From Hevea brasiliensis (lineage: Eukaryota; Streptophyta; Magnoliopsida; Malpighiales; Euphorbiaceae), in contig NC_079509.1 of NCBI RefSeq assembly GCF_030052815.1, positions 43,270,750 to 43,334,749 of the forward strand: a stretch of 64,000 nt of DNA, given 5' to 3'. Under the pieces are notes generated by a model. It did not search any database and was not told the origin of the DNA. It was given only the letters and a program-made list of their open reading frames with translations. This document shows positions 39,001 to 49,393 of this stretch, piece after piece (the stretch's first letter is position 1; every line of letters begins with the position of its first letter). The translations under genes were made by a program, and so were the position numbers.

Positions 39001-39774
39001 AGATCGTTGATACTAGAAATACCATGCCAAATTAAATTGATTCTTGAGTATCTGAATTATCATTTATTTCTTTCTTTACTTGTATATATTATTTCTGGTT
39101 ATATTATTGCACCACTAAGCAGAAATGCTTAGCGCGATGGAATTGCTTCCTCGCGCAGGTACTGAAGGTAAAACCAGATGGTATCGAGATTTTTGGAGTC
39201 AGATCTGCGAAGTGTCGGAAGAGTTCAAGATTGTCACCTCCTCAGCAATGCATGTAGATAGGGCTCATTTTATACATGTTATGTATATTGTTCATTCCTA
39301 GCACATTGTAAATTATTTGTATATCTTGTACAAAATAAACTCATGTAATTAACCTATGAATTATGGAAGCTATTCAAAGTAAGTATTTTAGTATGTGAAT
39401 TGAATTTGAGTTATAATGAGATTATACTTGTGAATATTGAGATATTGAAAATCTAATGAGATTTCTGAGAAATCTGAATACTGTATTGAGATACATTAAG
39501 TTTGAGAAATTGAGTATATATTGAAATTGTCTTTGGCGTGTTGGAAGAATCATAGTCCAAATTACAAAGTGACACTTTATCGGATTATCGTTAAAATTTT
39601 TGAAATTTCCAATTTAGTTAGATTTTGATAAAAGTAAAAATAGCCTAAATCTTGAATAAAGTTTTTGAATAAATAAATCAAGAACTGTAATGAAATCAGA
39701 TAAAATAGAGTGCTCCGGCACACTGAGTGGCATAACTTGCTCGGCTACACTGTAGTCGGGTAAGGGGTGTCACA
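36049..39774 (+). mobile_element. Level-4 solo LTR inside a solo LTR of its own family, 3726 bp
   Basis: It begins TGTAACATCC and ends GGGTGTCACA, flanked by CATCT at 36044-36048 and 39775-39779. It shares the family with its host LTR 21869-40103 and with 1011-4195. Features inside are a donor-like AAGGTTAGTG (GT at 36897), an array of the 'cataacttgagc' module at about 37300-38000, a minisatellite at 38534-38635, and stem-loops ending in CAG at 39110-39158. No coding region. Confidence 0.92.
38534..38635 (+). repeat. Minisatellite, four units of about 25 bp
   Basis: The unit 'ggcttttatgcccgtattcat' occurs about four times with small changes, ending in a diverged copy at 'catggctttttagcc'. 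The related LTR at 1011-4195 has the corresponding region on the other strand (about 2010-2060) with 'aatggcataatgccatg' words but no clean array. Confidence 0.7.
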
Positions 39775-40108
39775 CATCTAGGGGACTTTAAATTGCAATT
39801 GGAAATTAATACTAGCAAATGTAAAACTCAAAATGTGGGATCTTGGTGTAATTAGAATTAATATATCCATTAAGTATGAAAAGGTTAATATTTTGGTTGA
39901 CTAGTTAGGTGAATATTAAAATACGCCAAATGGTAATAGAAACAGGGGATGCTCTGCTGGTTTCTCTCTAGAAAAATAATTTATATTAAAAATATAACAA
40001 GATCAAATTATTAAAATAATAAAGTAAGACAAGATAGGGTGGTCTGGCACCAAGTGTGACACACTTCGCTTGGCTACACTGTAGTCGGGTTAGGGGTGTT
40101 ACAGTGAA

Positions 40109-40225
40109 GCTTATCTAGCTCATGTGATAGACACCCAGGTGGGGAGTCCAGATCTTAAAGATATTCCTACGGTATGAGATTTTTCGAATGTCTTTCTAGA
40201 AGAATTATCGGGATTGCCTATGGAA
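40109..40225 (+). pseudogene. Level-2 protease end and linker to RT
   Basis: This resumes the protease after the solo LTR: AYLAHVIDTQVGSPDLKDIP is in frame with 21868 across the insertion and matches the level-4 copy. Stops follow at about 40176 and near 40226 in the linker before RT. Only a short remnant. Confidence 0.85.
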
Positions 40226-41440
40226 AGAGATGCAATTTGAAATTGAGACTATGCCTAGTGTGGAGCCAATCTCCATCACTCCTTATAGGATGGCACCTGC
40301 TGAGTTGAAAGAGTTGAAGGTGCAATTGCAGAAATTGTTAAATAAGAGTTTCATCTGCCCTAGCGTGTCACCTTGGGGAGCACCAGTATTATTTGTGAAG
40401 AAGAAGGATAGTAATCTCTGCCTATGCATAGACTACAGATAGTTGAATAAGGTGACCATAAAGAATAAATATCCTCTGCCACGGATCGATGATTTGTTTG
40501 ATTAGTTGAAGGATGCAACTGTATTCTCCAAAATTGACTTGAGATCAGGCTACTACCAGTTGAGCGTGCAGGAGCAAAGTATTCCTAAAACTGCCTTTAG
40601 GACTCGGTATGGCCACTATGAGTTCTTGGTAATGCCATTTGGGTTGACTAATGCTCTAGCTGCTTTTATGGGCTTGATGAACACTATCTTCAGGCCATAT
40701 TTGGACCAGCCTATTGTAGTGTTCATTGATGATAATTTGGTGTACTCAAAGAATGCAGAGGAACATGATAAGCACTTGAGGATAGTATTGCAGACTTTGA
40801 GGGAGAAGCAGTTGTATGCCAAACTGTCGAAATGTGAGTTTTGGCTAAAGAAGATTACATTTTTAGGGCATAGTGTATCTGCAGAGGGTATCCAGGTAGA
40901 TCCTAGTAAAGTAGAAGCCATTCTTAATTGGAAGCCACCTAGAAATGTCACGGAAGTTCGGAGTTTCCTTGGTTTAGCTGGGTATTACCAAAGGTTTGTG
41001 AAGAGATTCTCCATGCTAGCATCTCCACTGACCAAGCTACTTAGGAAGGATGTGAAATTTCAGTGGACTGATCAGTGTCAAGAAAGTTTTAATGAGTTAA
41101 AGAGGCGTTTAACTGAAGCTCTAATCTTAACCTTGCCCACTTTGGGTAAGGAGTATACCATATACAGTGATGCTTCTCATAATAGATTGGGTTGTGTGTT
41201 GATGCAAGATAGGAATGTCATTGCCTATGCTTCACGCCAGCTTGAACCGCATAAGAGGAATTATCCTATGCATGACTTGGAGCTGGCAGCCATTGTCTTT
41301 GCCTTGAAGATCTGGAGACATTACTTGTATGGGGAGAGATGTTATATATACATAGATCATAAAAGTTTGAAGTACTTGGGCATACAAAAGGAGTTAAATT
41401 TGAGGTAAAGGAGATGGTTAGAGCTGATAAGATTATGATT
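40226..41440 (+). pseudogene. Level-2 reverse transcriptase and RNase H
   Basis: RT begins with [15 protein letters not shown] at about 40275 and [18 protein letters not shown] at 40440 interrupts at the YR block, and another stop is near 40503. The open stretch 40506-41408 (300 residues) spans [27 protein letters not shown], the active site [12 protein letters not shown] (the usual Ile after DD is Asn), KCEFWLKK, then RNase H with [32 protein letters not shown] and [11 protein letters not shown]. It ends at a TAA in the tail of RNase H. It is less damaged than gag but cannot be expressed whole. Confidence 0.93.
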
Positions 41441-41442
41441 GC

Positions 41443-42530
41443 TTGATAGACTATCAGCCTGGAAAGGCAGATGTTGTAGCTGATGCTTTAAGTCACAAGA
41501 CTATGGCTAGTTTGAGGGTATCTCCATTGTCCATGATGCATGAGTTAAGGGCATTGCATGCTAATTTGGAGATTAATGAAGATGGACAGTTGGTAGCTAC
41601 TTGGCAAGTGAAGCCAATGCTGGCAGAGCAAATTAAAGCAGTTGCACAGAATGATGATAAGTATGTGAAGTTGATGGAAAAGGCTCGGGATGGCAAGAAA
41701 CCAAAATTATCAAATGAGGGCTTGTTGTTATATAAGGGCAGAATGTGCATTCCTCAGAATATTAAACTGAGGGAGACCATTTTAAAAGAAGCACATGATT
41801 CACCTTTAGCAATGCACCCTGGTGAAACCAAAATGTACAGAAGTGTGAAAGAGCACTATTGGTGGAGAGGAATGAAGAAAGACATTGCAGAATATGTTGC
41901 CAAATGCCTAACTTGTCAGCAAGTAAAGGTAGAACACCAAGTGCCTGCAGGGTTGCTACAACCATTGCCAATTCTCGAGTGGAAATAGGAAAGAATCACT
42001 ATAGATTTCGTGACAGGACTTCCACATACACAAAAGAATCATGATGCAGTTTGGGTTATTGTTGATATATTGACCAAGTCTACATACTTTTTGCCAGTGA
42101 GGATGGATTACAGCCTGGAAAGATTGGCCAAACTGTACATTGATGATGTGGTGAGGTTACATGGAGTTCCAGTGTCTATTGTGTCAGACAGAGACCCAAG
42201 GTTCACTTCTAGATTCTGGGGTAGTCTCCGAAAAGCCCTAAGAACTATATTGAACTTCAGTACAACATTCTATCCATAGACGGATGGCCAATCTGAAAGG
42301 ATCATTCAGATTTTAGAGGATATGCTTCGGGCTTGTGTGATTGAGTTTGAAGGGAGTTGGAACACACACTTGCCTTTAATTGAATTTGCCTACAATAACA
42401 GTTATCAGTCAAGCATCAGGATGCCTCCATACGAAGCACTTTATGGCAGAAAGTGTAGAACTCCCTTGTGTTGGGATGAAGTGGGCGAGAGGAAGTTGAT
42501 TGGCCCATAATTAGTGCAGCAGATGGAAGA
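41443..42530 (+). pseudogene. Level-2 integrase core (broken)
   Basis: Segment 41443-41988 holds the RNase H tail (DYQPGKADVVADALS) and the HHCC zinc domain (KEAHDSPLAMHPG, KEHYWW, CLTC) and ends at a TAG where Trp is expected. Segment 42010-42279 follows the first catalytic Asp and contains the second (VSDRDPRFTS). A TAG lies at 42277-42279 inside the 'HPQTDGQ' block, and the third acid follows in GQSER. Segment 42322-42510 has [15 protein letters not shown] and ends at a stop. All catalytic acids can be located, but three stops break the gene. Confidence 0.92.
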
Positions 42531-42589
42531 AAAGGTTAAGCTCATTAGAAACAGACTCAAAATTGCAATGGATAGACAAAAGTCCTACA

Positions 42590-43045
42590 TTGACCTAAGG
42601 AGGAGATATTCGGTACAGTGTGGGTGACAAGGTGTTCCTGAAAGTTTCTCCATGGAAGAGGATCATGAGGTTTGGTAGAAAGGGGAAAACTAAGTCCTCG
42701 CTTCATTGGGCCGTATGAGGTTCTGGAAAGAGTGGGTCCATTGGCATATAGACTTGCATTGCCTCCGGAGTTGGAAAAGATTCACAATGTCTTCCATGTC
42801 TCCATGTTGAGGAGGTACAGATCAGACTCCTCTCACATTTTGCCAGTAGAGGAGATTGAGGTGAATCCAGACCTGACATATGATGAAGAGCCCATAAAGA
42901 TCTTGGCACATGAGGTGAAATAGCTGAGGAACAAGCAAATGCCTCTAGTGAAAGTGTTGTGGAACCATCATTCAGGCCAGGAGGCTACATAGGAGCGTGA
43001 GGAGGATATGAGGAGACAACACCCACAGCTATTCAGAGACTGAGA
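42590..43045 (+). pseudogene. Level-2 integrase C-terminus and chromodomain
   Basis: The region 42600-42923 has [15 protein letters not shown], then after a one-base change [20 protein letters not shown], and [13 protein letters not shown]. The chromodomain (about 42885-43045) reads ILAHEVK, a stop, LRNKQMPLVKVLWNHHSGQ and the terminal HPQLFRD. One TAG replaces the Gln after EVK and a second replaces the Trp of the 'ATWE' block. Homologous over its full length to 26726-27175. Confidence 0.9.
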
Positions 43046-43077
43046 CCAGGTAAACTTTGAGGACGAAATTTATTTTT

Positions 43078-43091
43078 AAAGATGGGAGAAT
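43078..43091 (+). promoter_or_regulatory. Polypurine tract, level-2 element
   Basis: A purine-rich stretch 'aaagatgggagaat' directly before the 3' LTR start at 43092. Confidence 0.8.
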
Positions 43092-46000
43092 TGTAACACC
43101 CCGAACCTCCGAGTTATGAATGGTACCATTTTTGGTCCGTGATAAATACTATTCAAAGATACCTTGAGGACCAAAAATTAAATAGAAAATTAATTGAGAT
43201 AGACATAATAAAAATTCAAGTGACCAAAAAATATAAGGATTCACCGGGTATATTTTAAAAGAGGGATTATGACCCGATAAGGGGCATTTTGGTCAATTCA
43301 CCTCAAGAGTTGATTTTTGACCAAAATGTAAATTAAATTAAATGAAAATAATATATTGAATTATGAAATAATTTTTTTTAGGAAAAGAATTCAAGTATAA
43401 AGTGAAAAGAAAATAAAAGAAATAAAAATCTAGAATTTTAATTCCATTTTGAACCAATTGAAATTTTAGTATTAATGAGCTTTGGACAACTCAATTAAAT
43501 GAATTAAATAAATAAAAAATGGGGATAAATATATAAAGGGGACAAACCCTCTTCCCTCCCCCATTTAGTTACCACCCACTCTCTCTCCTTCTCTCTTTCT
43601 TTCTTTCTTCTTCTTCCTTCTTTCTCCATTGACACCCATTCACAAAACTCAATTCCTTGCTTTTCCTCTATGGGTTTTGCATCTAATTGGTAGAGAACAT
43701 CAAATTAAACATTGATTGAGAGATTAAAAACAAGGGGAGACAAGAGATTTGGAAGAAATTAAAGATTTGGGAAGGTCACAATTTAGGTAAGTGTATTTTC
43801 ATATTAGATTAGTTGTATAGGCTTTGAATTAAGTTAACTTATGATGAAATAACATGAGAAATTGAAAGAAAACATGTATGGAAATCTAAACTAGGGTTGT
43901 GGCCAATTTAGGGGAAATTAGGGTTTCGATGTATTTTAGTTAAATTAATGATAAATCTAAGTTAAATTGAAGTAGTATGCATGATTGGGAGTAATAAGAT
44001 TTCATGGGATTGCATAAATTGAATTATGAAAGATTAGAGTTCAAGGGAAAATTGGAGCTTTGGTGCTAGAGAGTGAAATTGGTATGTGTAGTGTTAAATT
44101 ATAATCATTTGAGGTGTATTTAGTTTGAATTGACATTGGGTTGATGAATGGAAGTAATGAAATGGTAGGATTAGGGAAAATTATAAACTTTGGTGTTTGA
44201 AAATTGTAGGTTTTGTGCTAGGAAGTGCCATTGATGTGTTAATTCTAAATTATAGTCATTTTGGGTGAATTAAATGTGAATTGAGATTGATTAGTGGAAT
44301 TAATTGAAGAAATAAAAATTTTAACTTAGGGCAGAATTTTGCACATTGAACTCAGTGTGTTTGGAAGCCCATAACTTAAGCTACACAACTCCAATTGGTG
44401 TGAAACCAATTGGAAATGAAACTTAAGACATAGGGCTAGAATTTTTATGAAGACACCCTACCTCGAAAATGACCTTAAGCTATCCGAAATGAGCCTTGAA
44501 CTTAGAGACAAAATTCTGGAACCTGCAGAATTTGACCATATGAACAGTAAACTTTACATGGCCATAACTCTCTCTAGAAAACTCTGATTTAAGTGATTCT
44601 TAAATCAATAGAAACTTAAAACATAGTAGAACATTTCATATGAAGAACATGAGGCCAAATTATGGACTTAACCCAATCAAATTGCAAAGCAAAATTGAAT
44701 CACCGAATCTGCAGAAATCTGAAAATCTGCAGATTTATCATATGAACAGTAAAATTTGTATGGCCATAACTCTCTCTAGAAAACTCTGATTTAGGCGATT
44801 CTTGAACTGATGGAAACATAAGACATAGTAGAACATTTCATATGTAGAACATTAGCCAAATTATGGACTTAACTTGATCAAATTGCTGAACGAAATTGGA
44901 TCATTAAATCTGCCAGAGCTAAAACTATAGGATGAACAGTGACATAAACAATAACTGTGTTTTGGGCATAACTTGAGCTACACAGCTCCAAATTAGGCGA
45001 TTCAAAAATTAAAATAAAGTTAAGACCAAGATGAATAATTTTCATGAAGAACACCTCATCAAATTATGATCGAAACTAGGTAAAAATTGGGTTCAATTAT
45101 TGGGGCACCAAGCTGCCCAAAACCAAAACTCTCTAAAATTTGCAAAGTTAATTTTGGATGCATTAGACATTTAGGTAATGAGCTCTTGGCAGCAATTGAG
45201 ATTAGTATTGAGGTATTCTATTTGTGTATTTTTAGTAGAAAAAGAAGTTGGAACGGACAAGGAGAAGTAGGTAACAAGGAAGGAGAATTATTGAAGGTTT
45301 GTGCACAACTAACCTTTTTCTTTGTTTTAACTTTGTAAATTGATTTGAATGAGTTTATTTGAATGAGTTTGATTTGAAATGAGTTTATTTTGAATGAGAT
45401 ATGGTTTTTCTCTTGCATTTGAGAAATTTGTGTGTTGCCACCCCTTTTATGGGTTTTATGATGATTTTAATATGTTATTATTTTGCAAACGTGATTATTG
45501 ATTTAGAAACTCTTGAAAGTTGTTTTGAAATCATAGTTAGCATGACAGTCCCTTCGGAACTCCCCAGTAGTAACGGCTACTTGGGGTTTGATATTTGATA
45601 TGATTATGTCTCCCATTAATTACGGTTAGTGGGGTAAAACCACATGAGTACTCATTAGCAAGCTAGCCCTTCCCTCATTAATAATGGTTAGTGAGGTTGA
45701 GATTGCTTTGTCATGGTGTACAATATAGTACTGATCGTGAAATTTTGTGTCATGGCCTGAACTATGTGTTGATGTTGGCAACACTAATGCTTTGTGAATT
45801 GTGATTTATGAAGTGTGATTTCTCGTTTGAAATGTTATTCCAATAAATGGCTCTTATGAACTTAGAACTATTGTGATATTTTCATGCTTAAGAAGGATGT
45901 GATTTATTATACCTTGACAAGTTTTACTTTATTTTAAATTTTAAAGTTATTAGTTGTGCACCTCTGAGTGATATACTCAGTGATAGCTTATTTATGCTAT

Positions 46001-46455
46001 CGCAGGAAAGGGAAAGGAGAAGGCTACTGAGTGAGAGACTTGGAAGCAGCATTTTGGTTTTGATTGTGGGTATATATCATAGGTATACCCCTGTAATTTC
46101 CTTTTGATGTATTTTGTACCTATATGTATGGATGTACGGACGTTGAGCAGTTTGTATTTAAAAACATTGCATTGCTGTCATATTTTGAGATTGTAACTAT
46201 TTTGTATTTTACTTTGAGACTTATGAAAATGTAACTTTTACAATATTTAGTCTATCATTATTTCCAATGAATGTTTACATGGAATTTTAACTATTCTCAT
46301 GCAGTTTTCTGCAAAAGAATTGATAAGATAAAAAGCTATGATTTGTTTTAAAATCTTTTGTAGCATAACTAATGGGTTATCGGTAGGTGGAGTTCGATAA
46401 TTTATTAGGTATGCTACGGGAACATGTCATGCCTTACCAGGGATAAGGTGTGACA
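43092..46455 (+). mobile_element. Level-2 3' LTR, 3364 bp
   Basis: Matches 12532-15885 throughout. TATA box at 43530-43538, CT-rich tract at about 43578-43627, donor-like AGGTAAGTG with GT at 43797, repeat-module array at about 44330-45090, stem-loop pair 45964-46005. It ends GGTGTGACA at 46455 and is followed by the duplication AGAAT. Level-1 LTR sequence resumes at 46461. Confidence 0.94.
45964..46005 (+). other. Conserved stem-loop pair ending in CAG, level-2 3' LTR
   Basis: CTGAGT pairs with ACTCAG (45964-45980); GATAGC (45982-45987) can pair with GCTATC (45996-46001), followed by GCAG. This is the best-formed copy in the window. Confidence 0.55.
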
Positions 46456-47457
46456 AGAATTACCCTGGAGATGGCCCTTTCGGATTAGTCTTGCATTGTT
46501 AGTGAGATAAAGAATGATTTTTGAATAGTAAAGAATTTTGATTTCAAATGGGATTTATGCATAATTGATTTTATCGAAATTAATCTTTATTTCCATGATT
46601 GCTGAAATTACCTTTGTGATTTGATAAATTGAATTTCGTGATCAAAGTCATTTTGTACAAATGATTTATATTATTGGTAATGAATATTTTGATTTTTGGA
46701 ATTTGATGAGCATCCAGATTTCTAAATTATTTGCTGTAATTTTGCTAAGGTATATTGTACTATGTTTTAAGTTATAGTTGTGCACCACTGAGTTTACCAC
46801 TCAATGATAGCTTTGTATGCTGTCACAGGTGAAGATAAGGATAGAGTAACTGAGTGAGAATTCCTGTAGCTGTGCCTTAAAAACACATTCAGATCAGCTC
46901 CAAGTATATCATAGGTATACCCATATACATAGGTTTTAATGTGTGCATGTAATAATATGTACATAAATTATTTGAGCAGTTGTATAAAAGCTCTTGTAAA
47001 AGATTTTGGTATGTAATTAAATGTAAATTATTGTAATGTAAATTTGAGATTTCATTTACCTGTATAGTTTTGTAATATTAATTTTTGAGTCTTGTAATCA
47101 ATGAAATATTTCTTTTATGATGAGGTTGGTTTAAAAATGAATTGATTTGATTATTAAGATTTGAATTGTGAGATGAAATGAAGTTTATTGGAGTTGTATT
47201 TGAGAAATCATATTGGGAGTGTTTTCCTTGTCAGGTTTGAAGAAATGTTTTCTCAAAACAAAGTCGGCACTCTACCGAAATTTTGAAAATTTTTTATAAC
47301 ACCAGATTTTAATCGATGATTTAAATTTCACAAAAATTGATTTAAAATCCCTTGTAGTATATTTAATGGGTTATCGGTAGACGAAGTATGGTAATTCATT
47401 AGGTGTACTATGGGATTATGTTACATCTTACGGAGAAGTAGGGTGTGACATGTTTAG

Positions 47458-47469
47458 TGGTATCAGAGC
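47458..47469 (+). promoter_or_regulatory. Primer binding site, level-1 element
   Basis: TGGTATCAGAGC, perfect, seven bases after the LTR end at 47450. Confidence 0.93.
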
Positions 47470-47636
47470 AATGGTTTTAAAGTAAATTTTGAACTGTGAA
47501 TTTGAAATCTTTTATCCAGAATACAATCGCCAAATGTTTGATACATATAGTACATTTGCATCATAAATATGAACTAATGGAGAAAAATCTCCTTGTGTTG
47601 GTTGTATAGGAAATAGAAAATCCTGTGAAAAGATAT

Positions 47637-48420
47637 GGAAGAGAAGAATGAGACAATAGAACAGTCTGTGACGACGGAACTACAAGGTGAGGGCCCAGCC
47701 TCTCAGAGAGTCAGAAGCCCGACTTTACCAGCCCTACTTGTATAAATTACTGCATAAATGGCCTAGCAAATGGCTACTTTCTTTCAACAAATGGCTGATA
47801 ATTTGTCAGCCCAAGCCCAAGTACCAACCCAACCCTTACATGGGCAGCATGAAATAGAGAAGAGGGAAAAAACTATGAGTCAGAGCTCGAATAGTCATTT
47901 GGGAAAGAGAAAAGGATTTGGAGAACCTCGAACTCATGAATATGATAGAGGCAGATCTTCAGGACAGAGACCACCAAGACCTACTCGTCGAACAACCAGA
48001 GGTGCCTATTCTGCCTGTATCTACCATGTTTGTGGCAAGCTACATGGAGGTAATTGTTATAAGGCCACTGGAGCCTACTATAATTGTGGTGAACGTGGAC
48101 ATTTGAATAGAGATTGTATTAGAGCACCTCGATATGCTCTCCAAAGTTCATAAATAGTCAGTAGAGGTCGAGATAGAAATAGAGTTGGTACTCCTTGCAA
48201 TCTAAGCACAACAAATAAACCTAAACAAAGTAGTGAATCAGCCAAGGTGTACTCCAGCCACCAGGGAAAAAGAGCAGAAACTTCAGACGTAGCTGCTGGT
48301 AAGTTTTTAATTTTTGAAAGAAACAATTAGTTATTATTTGATCCTAGCACTACTTATTTGTGTGTTAGTATTGGAATCATATGTTCTGTTGCTATTCCTT
48401 TACAGGGGAATAAATTTTGA
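47637..48420 (+). pseudogene. Level-1 gag with capsid deletion and protease trace
   Basis: The ATG at 47637 starts MEEKNETIEQS, homologous to the other Tekay Gag starts. A stop is near 47763. The open segment 47770-48150 begins MATFFQQMADN and jumps from a Pro/Gln-rich stretch straight to the Lys/Glu linker (IEKREK), so the whole capsid domain of about 190 residues is missing. The double cysteine array follows: CGKLHGGNCYK and YYNCGERGHLNRDC, a CCHC knuckle near 48080-48120. After a stop at 48151 a protease trace appears (SSHQGKRAETSD, then LLFDPST in place of the DSG triad, after a stop). No RT or integrase. Confidence 0.88.
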
Positions 48421-48429
48421 TGCATTAGT

Positions 48430-49393
48430 GACTAGTCTTTTAGAATAAAAACTATGATAACCAGTGTAAATGAAATTAGTTTTGGAAGAGCTTGTTAGCA
48501 AAAATATTTACTAGCATACAATAATTTATAAAGCTAATTGGTAAGCCTACTTAATGTAAAGCAAGAGAACCTAAAAGTAAATTATAGTAATAAAATTGCT
48601 CTAGATGAGGGCAAAGATGTTACTATTAGTAATTGTCAATAGATATTGTAATCAGAATAGGTTTAGGATATTAGTGGATTCGAGAAGGATAAGATGTTAG
48701 AAAACATAGTCCATGAGGTTATAACGTAGTGACTATGTAATGTTCTCGATGTTTGTATTGTAAGCTGCAGATTACAGTACCGACATAGGATTATTGTATA
48801 GAGCTACATGCTTCCTCGTGGTACACCAAGATAAGGATGTTTGTAAGTAGTCTTTGATTTGGTACAGAAGAGTACTATTACGGGAAATAAATGTGAAAAT
48901 TTTAGTTAGAAATTGAAAACTTTAAAACTAACATATCAAAAGGTCACTATTAGTCAGTGACTCGATTACACTAATGTGAGCTACAGATACGACAGGAAAT
49001 ACTATAAAATTTGAGATTTTAGTATGACTATAAATTAAAAAGAATACCTTGAGGACGATGATATCTAGACCTCGATATGGAGTCTGATAGTTATTTTGAT
49101 ATTTTTGTCAGAAAGAAATGATTTAGGCATTTGAGACATTTGTGTGAGATAAATGTAGAATACCTAGACAAGGGCAAGTTAACAGCATTGCAGTAAGTAA
49201 AGGAGATGGAAGGACTAGTAAGGATTCTAACATGAGAAATCAAGGAATTAATGAATAAGAGAATTTCATGAGTGGAAACACAAAAGGCAACAGACATAAT
49301 GATGGGAGAGTGAGTAAAATTATGAGATAACTATATCAGTTATATGAATCCGATAAATTTCGAGGATGAAATTTTCATTTAGAGGGGAAGAAT
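48430..49393 (+). other. Level-1 internal region without recognisable genes
   Basis: About 960 bp of AT-rich sequence with no open frame above about 70 codons and no RT, RNase H, integrase or chromodomain blocks that I can recognise. Its last bases, 'ttcgaggatgaaatttt' then 'gaggggaagaat', match the 3' untranslated end and polypurine tract of level 2. It may be an extremely decayed pol remnant or sequence acquired by a non-autonomous element. Confidence 0.6.

Larger units (their letters stand above)
21869..40103 (+). mobile_element. Level-3 solo LTR in protease, split by two level-4 insertions
   Basis: It starts TGTAACACCC at 21869 and ends GGGTGTTACA at 40103, flanked by GTGAA at 21864-21868 and 40104-40108. 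Its own sequence is 21869-22935, 35222-36048 and 39780-40103, about 2.2 kb. It belongs to the same family as 1011-4195 and 36049-39774 but lacks roughly 1-1.5 kb of the distal part, including the stem-loop pair. A donor-like GGTTAGTG lies at 22746. A GA-rich stretch is at 22552-22583. The level-4 element inserted at 22935 and a solo LTR of its own family inserted at 36048. Confidence 0.88.
12532..46455 (+). mobile_element. Level-2 Ty3/gypsy Tekay/Del chromovirus, plus strand
   Basis: The element has LTRs of 3354 bp (12532-15885) and 3364 bp (43092-46455) and the duplication AGAAT at 12527-12531 and 46456-46460. Between the LTRs are PBS, gag, protease, RT, RNase H, integrase and chromodomain in the Ty3 order. 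Two solo LTRs split it, at 16775-20899 and 21869-40103. The coding sequence has many stops and frameshifts. Removing the insertions leaves about 11.6 kb. Assignment to Tekay/Del rests on long LTRs, domain order and the C-terminal chromodomain. Confidence 0.93.
9897..47450 (+). mobile_element. Level-1 5' LTR, split by the level-2 element
   Basis: The two parts, 9897-12531 and 46461-47450, sum to about 3.6 kb once the duplicated AGAAT is counted once. They align in order with the 3' LTR at 49394-52606. The first part carries a TATA box at 10540-10546 and a putative splice donor at 10789. The second part carries the stem-loop pair at 46788-46828 and ends GGGTGTGACA at 47450. It is about 410 bp longer than the 3' LTR because the latter lost the stretch matching 46958-47373. 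Confidence 0.9.

Noticed and set aside
12532..46455. An integrated pararetrovirus
   Set aside because: Paired LTRs, 5-bp duplications, integrase and chromodomain are those of a Ty3/gypsy retrotransposon; no movement or coat protein of a plant pararetrovirus was seen.
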